This document shows, piece after piece, positions 1 to 9,100 of a DNA stretch of 10,418 bases (position 1 is its first letter; each line of letters opens with the position of its first letter). The stretch is taken from the NCBI GenBank assembly GCA_030594585.1, contig JAUVEX010000025.1, positions 1 to 10,418 on the forward strand, read 5' to 3'. The notes beneath the pieces are model-generated. The model made no database searches. It was given only the letters and a program-made list of their open reading frames with translations, and was not told the origin of the DNA. This DNA comes from an archaeon. GTDB taxonomy: Archaea; EX4484-52; B79-G9. The translations under genes and the position numbers were made by a program.

Positions 1-138
1 ATCTTTTGGATTAAAGAATGACATCTTTTTTGTGTCTGCAATGTTTCCAAGCCAGAAAGCATCATCTGCCTTTCCGGGCAGCTTTGAGAAGTCTGTAGGG
101 AACACATATCTTGCCTTGAGTTTCTTTTGCTTTTCGTA
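1..138 (-). other. Cytoplasmic tail, continues past left edge
   Basis: At least 46 residues follow the membrane helix and continue out of the window. The tail begins with a basic stretch ('KQKKLKARY'), then 'VFPTDFSKLPGKADDAFWLGNIADTK' in two adjoining parts (a FPTDF-x-x-LP core, and F-W-L-G-N-I-A-D after it). It is too long and too structured-looking to be a simple stop-transfer signal. Its role is not known to me. It could couple the surface stalk to a cytoplasmic partner. Confidence 0.7.
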
Positions 139-3100
139 CCATAAGTAACTATATGCGGCGCCGGCAATAAGAAGCAATACAATAATTGCAAAAAGCGCAT
201 TTTTCTTTTTTTCTTCAGACCAGAAAGGATTCACAACCTTAAATGCCGCTGTCTTTGTAACTATGCCTTCAGATATACCGTCTTTGTAGAGCACTTGGAC
301 TTTTAAGTAGTAGTCTCCCTCTGTGATGTTTGATTCCATTATCGGAACAGAATAAATGAATGTGTCTGTATGCCAAAGCTCTTTTATTTCTTCTCCTTCA
401 TAGACAACTTGGCTTGTTTTTGAATCATAGATTGCGTATTTATATGTCAGGTTCATGTTGTTGAATGCAAGGTTCTGAACAGATATTGCAAACTTTGCAG
501 TGCCATTTTCATCCACTTCGTAAGTAAGTGCATCAACCTGGATATCAACAAGTGGCTTTTCTGAATTACCCACAAGCACCATTGCATATGCTTCTGTTGA
601 GACGCCCATAGATGAAGCAACAATACGCCCAGAATATGTGCCAAATTCTGTATTGTTTGTAATGGATACGATAATGCTTGTCTTGTTTGTTGATACCGGC
701 GCTAAAGATAATTTCTCATCAACGAAAGATATAAACGGCGAAATTGCGCCGCTTACGGAAAGGTCTAAAACAATGCTTTCGTTCTTTTTATTTGTGGCCC
801 AAAGCTCGAATTCCTGTGTTTCCCCGGGCATAAGCCTTGCTTCAGAAAGTGTGGTTTTTAGTGTAAATTCGGCTATTTTTGCAATGCAATCTTCAGGACA
901 GCTAATTGCATCTTCGGTAATGTCGCAGATGCCATCTCCGCAAAATCCTGAAAAACCAAGGGCTCCGCCCGAACTACCCCCAATAGTATTATCATCGCCG
1001 CCTCCTGTGCCTGTGTTTCCGCTGCCGATATATTCACTTACAATGTATGTAGATGTTGTTGTGCTTGTGGCAGTTATTATATTGTTTGCCTTATCCCTTA
1101 TTCCTGTAAGCTGTACCCAATCGCCTGAAGCGCAGTCAATTGCTGAAAACTTGCTGCACTTATATACATATAATTGATCCTCATCAACATTTTCGTTGTT
1201 AGATATAAGGTCGTTTAAGTTGTTTGTATAATCAAGGCTTAGGATAACCGAAGTTATGTCAAATGTGCTATTTATAGATACGCCGGCAATGCCGTATCCT
1301 TTGGTTGTTGAAGGCAGGTCAAGTTCTGTTAAAGGAACGCTGTCAAAAATAAGAGGGTTTATAAGTTTTCCTGCGATCTTCTCTGCAGCTTTAAGGTCTG
1401 CATCCATGAATGTTATTTCATGCCGGTCTATTATTGTCTGGTTAAGCACCTCCGGAAGATGCAGTATTACTCCAATATCATATGTCCTGTTTCTGATGGC
1501 TGTGTTGTATTGTATTCCGGTGCTGTTTGAGTTAAATGATATTAGCTCTTTTGGCGTTCCGGGTCTATACAAGCTGAAATTGGCTTTTACAGGAAGGGCT
1601 GTTGTTGTTATGTTTCCTTCAAAGAAAATTTCCGGATATACATCAAACCAACTGTATGATTCGGTTGTATGCCCAAGAGAGTCATTGGTGTGTATTGTTA
1701 TGTCATAATCCCCTTCAAGGGTTGTATTGGTAAAATTAAATTCGTACAATCCACCAATATTGTCCATAGTCGTATTTTCGAAAACAGCACCGGTCTCATT
1801 GTAGGTTATTACAACAATTGCGGCGGATACATTTGTGTTATCTGTTATATTGCTTCTGATATTTACGGTCTCTCCGGGAGCAGCAGATGTGGCATTTGTT
1901 TCTATAACAACAGGACCTGTTACATCCCTGTAGATCACTGTTTTATTTTCCTTATCTGTAGCATATCCATCTGCATGATCTGCCCGAACCTCAAGGCTGT
2001 TGTTTACAGGGTTTCTGGGTATATGCGGAAGCGCGCATGCAATGTTCCATGTAAATCCCCCGAGATATGTGGCATTGATTTCATCGCACAGAACCCCCCC
2101 CACATAAACGCTCCATGAAATGCCTAAAGCAGGCCCTGCAGGCAAATTGTTGTATGAAGCATCCAGAGCTATATTTGAAATCGTATCATTCTCAGTAACA
2201 TTTAACGCAGGCGCAGCTTCAACAGGATCCATGATATCCAAAGACATTTCCGTAACATCAAAATCAATTGTGGTATTCAACTGTTCATTAACTTCGCCAT
2301 TTGTAAAATGAACAACTGCTGTAAAAAGCCCTTCGCTTGTTAATGTATTGTATTTCGGTGTTACTGTTCTTGTTGATGATACAGGGACTTCTATCTGGCC
2401 GCCAGTCACATCAACACCTGTTTCATTTAAAACGCTGATATATGACGCCCCTAAACCGCTAAGAGTTATATTGATAAAAATAGATTGGTTTGAAAGGCGG
2501 TTTGTGATTGTAATCGGCGTCATTGAACCCTGATTGTTTATAATAGTTGCCTTGTAAATGTATTCCGGCGTTACATTAAATGATGTAACATTCTCGCCGC
2601 TTGTGTATTCCGGTTCTTCTTCCTCGCCGCCGGTCTCATTTTCCTGCGCGGCTCCGGCATTTACATCTAAGAGTGATATATGTTCGTAGGATTCTTTTGG
2701 ATAAGCAGCATAATACTCGCCAGTATCATGCTCTATACTGCATTTAACTGTAGCATTATCAAACTTAAAAGGCTTCCAGTTTATTATTGCCTCTCCGTTT
2801 GTGCCTGTTTTTGAATCTTCATAAAATCCGAAATTATCAAGGTACATAACGCCGCTTGCGATACCTGTGTTTGTGTTGTTAAAATGCAGGCCATACCTCT
2901 TGAGCTGCGGGCAGTTGGTTGTTATATTTTCGTTTTCTAAATCCACAGCCCTGTGGTTCCACCCGAGTGTGAAGTTACTCTGTACATCTATTGAAGAGCA
3001 TAATGTGAGCAAAGCACCATTATAAAAATCAAGTGTTGCATTTAATCCAGTTAAGGTTTCAGGAATATATATCCAGAAAGATATTTTCCTTTGATTCAGC

Positions 3101-6100
3101 CAAATAGATGTTGAATAGCTCCAATAGCTGCGATAAATATAGTACATGGCCCCGGGAGCCATTGTTGTTATATTTGCGCGAAGGCTGTAAATCCCTTCTT
3201 TTCTAAATGTATAATTTGATTCGCCCCCCAATAGGACATTCGCGCTGTTGGCTTTCCAGCAGGCGCCCAAACCAGAACAGGTAAAATCCAAATTTTCCAT
3301 ATCATCAGTGGGTGTTGTTTCTGCCACCTCTTTTGCATTTTCAAGTGTTGTGTCGATAAGGTTGATGTTGTCAATAGTCATGGATTCGTTTAAGGCCAAG
3401 GTATCGTGGATTGTAATTGAAAGGTTTTCAAAGCTTTGGTTGGCAAGAACAAAATCAGTTATGTTGAAGTTGACAATCCCTTTCCTGTTAGTCATATACG
3501 ATATAGTATCGGTTCCATTTGAAAGCCCCAGAGACCAAACTGCATCTTCTGTAAGGTTCAAAACATCAACGCTTATGAGGTGGTATTTTGTGGTGTATGT
3601 TTTTGCAGGTTTCATCCTGCTGTAATTTCCGGTAACTGCGGTAAATGTTGTAAGGCCGTCTGTTGAATACGCGCTGCCATTGCCTGAAAACCACCAGTCA
3701 GATATATCATTCATATCTTCAATTAATTTAGGTGTCTCGGCGTCGCCAACCCACACCTTTACTGTGTAATTCTCAATAGGTGTTTTAGAATATGTCTCCT
3801 CAACTTTGCATTTCATATCAATGTATGGATAAGAGCTTTCGTTATATTCAATAGAGCCCTTGGGGGAAGACCAAACAGGTTCTGCATGGGCTAATAAAAG
3901 AACAGATTCGTTCTTTGTTTTATTCACGAAATGTTCTTTTGAAGCAACTGCGTTAATTGTGTAAAAACCATTGGAACTGTTTTTGCCGGGATTCCATGTG
4001 TATGTGCAGTTCCCGCCTGCGTTTGTTGTGCAGTTCCCGATAAATGTGTCATTTATGCCGCCAATAAAAAACTCAATGTTCGCATCATCTAAGTACGCCC
4101 CCACTCCTGTCATAACACTTGAGACTGTCAGGTTCGCTGTATCATTATATACATACATGTAATCCGTATCCCGATAAACAGTATTTGGCGTTACTGTAAA
4201 CTGGCTTATCACTATTGTGTCTGTTAGTGTGAACCGGCTTGTGGTATTGTTGAATGCAGTTATGTAATGGGCTGTATTTTCATCCTCAGGAATGCAGGTT
4301 ATATTATACGCTCCAATCTCGTAAAAATCAGCATTCCATGTCATATTCAAATAGCCTTCACCTGCAGAGAAAATGCATGGCCCGTTGCAGGCCGTGCTGT
4401 TGTATTCCCCGACAATCGTTATATTGCCCGCATAGCTCGATACAGCCTTGAACAAATTCGCTCCTGTGTATTTTTCCCTTACCTGGCAGGACACATTCAC
4501 ATTTGGGCCTCGCGTTATATTTGACCCGTTTGTTGGAAGGATTATTGTTGGGACTGCCCACGCATAAACAGAAATATTGATACTGGTGCTGTTGGAAACA
4601 TAATGCTCCCGCAAAACCGTCAGATTCAGCATATAATCCCCTTTAGTGTAGTTGCTGTCCACAGTCCAGTTGAATGTGCTGTTCTGTGTTTCCATCAATG
4701 AGAAATTATGGGCTCCGATAGGCTCAATTGCAGAAAGGTTTATAAGCGTCCAGTTGAATGTGGTGTTTCCGATTTCTGTTCCGTATGCGTTTCTTGCTGT
4801 CGCGTTCAAAGTGTATTTGTCGCCCCTGTAAAGCTTGCCAAGAGATACGGGAAAGTTTATATTCACCAGAAGCGTTTCTGTCAATGTCACATTTTCTGTG
4901 TCTGTGTAATCTAAAGGATATGGTATGTAATACCCGACAGATGCGTTCCTGACATCGCTTATGTTGATGCCAACTGTATGGTTGCCAACTGAATCTGATT
5001 CATTTGTCTGCCATGTATAATTGCAGTAACCGCTGGAGTTTGTGTATGTTGTGCCCATAACCGCGCCATTGTTTATCCAGTCGCACCCGTATCCATCTAT
5101 CGCGCTTCCGTTAGTCCTTGTTATTTTGGCTGTCATGTTGATTGAGCTGTCTTTTCTTGGATAGCTGTTGCCGCTTATGTAAGCAAGCTCTGCAAAGGCA
5201 TAATCCACAACAGTGATATTGGATATGTCTTTGGTTGTAACCCCGGTCCCGTTTGCAACCTCAACTACAACTATCCTTGGACCAAGCGTGAGATTCTGGG
5301 GTATGAACCAGGTATATGTTGTATTGTTTCCAATAAGGATTCCGTCAGTCTCAAGTGTCCAGTTTATATCGGTTATAGACTCAGTTACATCAATGCCATC
5401 AGACCACACAGATGCGTTAAGGCTGTATGAGTTGTTCACAATCATATCAGTCCCGTTTATAGGTGTGTTTATGTCAACAGAAACCCCTCCGCTTATATTG
5501 ACCGTCTGCTCCAATGTGCTTGTGTTGTAGTAATAAGAAGGCTTTGTCGCATTGTATTTCACAGGGAAAAGCCCTGGCTGCTCAACAGAGGGGTTCCATG
5601 CAAAGTCGCACTGGCCTGCCGCCCCTGTGGTGCAGTTTCCTATATTCTCCCAAGCAAATGTTTTTGTGGCATTGGAATAATAATTCACAAGAGCGCCTTC
5701 AACATTGTTGAGCATTTCATCTTTGACTGTTGCTGTAAATGTCGTTGTGTTCTTTGAGGAATTGTCATACCAGTAAAGTTCCGTTGGATTGACTGTCCGC
5801 ACAACAGAAAGATTCAACTCGCCCATGAGAGTTACATTTACTTCAGAGGACTTGTTTGCAGGCGATGCGTAATAATAATTCAGGACATCATCAGTTATGT
5901 TGCAGATTATTGTATGCGGTCCGGCACTTACATTTGTCGCGTTCCAGAACTGCCTGAAAAAACCCGAACTGTTTGTTTTGTTCGCTCCAATAAGAGTTGT
6001 CAGGTTTTCGATTCCTGAATAATCATAGTAGGACAAATTGTAATTGGAAAGCCCGGCATTGTCGCTCTTGTTTGTGATTTTACAAGTTATGTTGAACTCT

Positions 6101-9100
6101 GAGCGATTGTAAGTTCCTGAAAGCGGCTCAAAAGCGGTTATTTGCGAATAATCAAACGCAGTTGTGTTTATTATAATGTTGTCCGCGCAATTCTGGGGGG
6201 TTGTACAAACAGACCCGGTTGCATTAGCAACGATTGTTGTCTCATAATAACCCCGTGCAGAAAGCGTAAGGTTCAAAGACACATTGGTTTTGAGCCCCTG
6301 CGCCAAGGAAGAAATCATGCCCGGCGTATAAGTTGCCTGGCCGGGAGTTATGTTTCCTCCCGAGACATTGAAAGTGACATTAAGCAGGTTGTTATTTCCG
6401 AAAGAATATATTGTAAAGTAGTACATTTCTTTTGATTCCCCTATAATAACATCAATGCCTTCAATTGAACTCTGCTCAAGCTTAAGCACAGGATTTGATC
6501 CTATACGGACTTTTGTTGAATTTGAGGCAACGCCTGTTGTATAATCAGGGTTCTCCCATATACCGCTTGCAACAAGCGTGTAGTTTGAAGGCGGCGTTTT
6601 TGCGGTTATGTTAACACCGACAGAATGTGTGCAGTTCTGTCCGGCTGCAAGAGTTCCGCAGGAAGGGTTCTGTCCGGATATATTAGTCACAATAAAAGGC
6701 ACTCCTGCGAGAGAACCCACTTCAGAATCATACATAGTAACAGGGCCGGAATTGTTGAGCGCCAAACCAAGAACAAAGCTTATGTTGTAGTTCTGTGTTA
6801 TATTATCATAAACAATGGTTTGATCCGGTGCCTGTATCAGAAAGCCGACTGTCTTTCCTATTGATGTAAACATACCCAAAAGAATATACCCCCCAACATT
6901 TTCGCTGTCAGATGCATAAGCAGAAACATTGTACAAACCCACAAGATTTGGTGTGTAATTGAACTCAAATGTGCCGTTTGGATCCCCGTAAACGCCTGTC
7001 ACGCGGGTCATCTCAGATTCAAAAGAAGTGCCCCCTTCATGCGTGAAGTTGATGCGTACCCAGTCAATAAAGCCGCCATCTTCAGCATAAATACTGACCG
7101 TGACATTCTTATAATTCACTTCAACATTTTGAGGCGTTATTTTAAAAGGAGGAATTAAGACAGGAGCGCTGTCATCAATAGTTACATTAAATGTTGTATA
7201 ATTGGTATTTCCTGCAATGTCTGTAACATTTGCATGCATAGTGTATGTGCCGTTGGTCATGTTGAAATAAATTGAAGTTTCTGTTGTGTTATATACCACC
7301 CCTGCAGGCGGTCCTGTAAAGCTGTATTCGTAAGTCATGCTTGATGTGTTTGCGGATGCAGAAGGAACTTTCAGGATAGCAGTATCAATATAACTCTCAT
7401 TTATATTTACCCTGAATTTAAGCGGTTTTGTAACAACAGCCACAATGCCTCCTGGCGCATCCGGGCTGTAAAGTCCCCAGACCTTTGGCGGCGTGTTGTC
7501 AAGGACAAAATTGATTATTGTATAATTTGCATTTCCTGCATCATCTGTAAATGAAACATTCAATGAATAGCTCGCATCACCAAGAGCGGTATTTTTAAAT
7601 GCAAAAACGCCTGTAATTGCATTGTATGCAAAAAGCGTAAAATTGCTATTGTTTATTGCCGGATTATTGGTGTGCTTGTTTTGGTCGAGAACAGTTCCGT
7701 TTACCCAGAGAACCCCGGAAAGTGTCCTGAAATTTGCATCCATCTGGGGGTATGTGACATTAATGAACGGTAATTCGGTATCATAAGTTATTGTTGCAGA
7801 ATCGCTTCCCTTTTGGCCATAGGTATCATTTGCAACAACATCACATGTGTAGTTTCCATCTGCATAAGGCGACATGTTTATTGACGCATAATAATCTATT
7901 CCGGAGCCGTTAAGTTGTGTCCATGAAATCACATCTGTGCCATTATGCATCCTGAAAAGATATGTTGTTTCAACCCCGTTTCCCCCTTCGTCAAATATTG
8001 TCACATTAAGCCACGCTACATCATTAAGTATTGAAGAGTGAGCCGGGTTTGTTATTGTAACCTCAGGCGCGTTGTTGTCAAGGGCAATATTTATCCATTC
8101 AGTTGAATTCTCATTATCAACCGTGTCGTTTGCCCTTACCTTTAATATATAGTTGCCGTCGCGGTATTGTGTGGTGTTTAATAGCACATACCAGTCTGCG
8201 CCGCTTCCCGAAAGAAGAGTCCAGCCAATAACAGTGCCTGAGCTGTTCTCAAGGAAATATTTGTATGTTGCTGCATCCCCGTTGCCGCCGGTATCATTTA
8301 TTGTTATATTGAAGTATTGCATGCCATAAACCCATGAGTTGTTGAGAGGATTTGTTATAGACACTTCCGGGGGCAGATTATCAACATCAACATTTATCGA
8401 AACAATATTTCGGTTGTTCTCAGTATCATTTGCAGAAACTGTGATTGTGTGCGTTCCCTCAGTCATGTTCGTGGTGTTGAATGTCTTAAGCCAGTAAACA
8501 GAAACATTGGAATCAAAAGACATCCAAGGTTCTGCATCAATCCTGTACTTATAGGTTAAATCGTTTCCATGCCCGCCTGCATCCATAATTGTTACATTCA
8601 TAAGGTATTGCTGTTTTATGACCTCCAGATTTACAGGAGTATTGAATGTTATTGCAGGGGGTGTGTTGTCAACCACAAAAGAAACATTTTCTATTCTCTC
8701 ATTGTTAATAGTGTCATTTGCCCGCACATGTATTATTTGGGGCCCGTCAGAAAACACTAAAGAAGTGTTGATATCTGAATAATAATTATATCCTGCGCCG
8801 CTTCCAAACGGATTCCAGGAGCCCATAGAGTCTGTGCTGTAATTATATGTATTGTTGTCGCCGTTTCCTCCAAGGTCTTCGATTGTCGTATTAAGCTGTA
8901 TAACACCCGATACAACATCATCCTGTACTGGCTCAATTATGGTTATCAGAGGAGCGCTGTTGTCAACAGTGTAATTCACGCTCTGCGTATCATTCATATT
9001 GTTTTCTGTGTCATTTGCCCGCACCTTGAATGTGAAGTCCCCGTCTGTATACTGGGTGGTATTTATCGCAACCTGCCAGTTGGTTCCTGACCCTGAAAGA

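Noticed and set aside
886..942. Dockerin or zinc-finger reading of the four-cysteine motif
   Set aside because: A dockerin needs two calcium-binding repeats of about 22 residues with a conserved helix, which are absent. The C-x4-C-x8-C-x3-C spacing in an extracellular context fits a disulfide cassette better than a zinc site.
638..1177. Plus-strand open frame of 179 codons, the longest on that strand
   Set aside because: It lies fully antisense to the PGF-like domain, Gly hinge and cysteine motif of the large gene. Its translation is low-complexity and matches no family. It stays open because the opposite strand avoids the codons that would create stops in that frame.
1256..2118. Two overlapping plus-strand open frames of about 150 codons each
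   Set aside because: Both are antisense to well-supported beta domains. Their products are hydrophobic or Cys-rich without recognisable domains, as expected for the reverse of Asn/Thr/Ile-rich coding sequence.
3168..3374. Minus-strand open frame of 68 codons in another frame
   Set aside because: It overlaps the main coding frame inside module J2 on the same strand. It has no sign of its own translation initiation or of a known small protein.
5213..5530. Plus-strand open frame of 105 codons
   Set aside because: It is antisense to B module c, with no domain and no plausible upstream initiation context. It is a shadow of the large gene.
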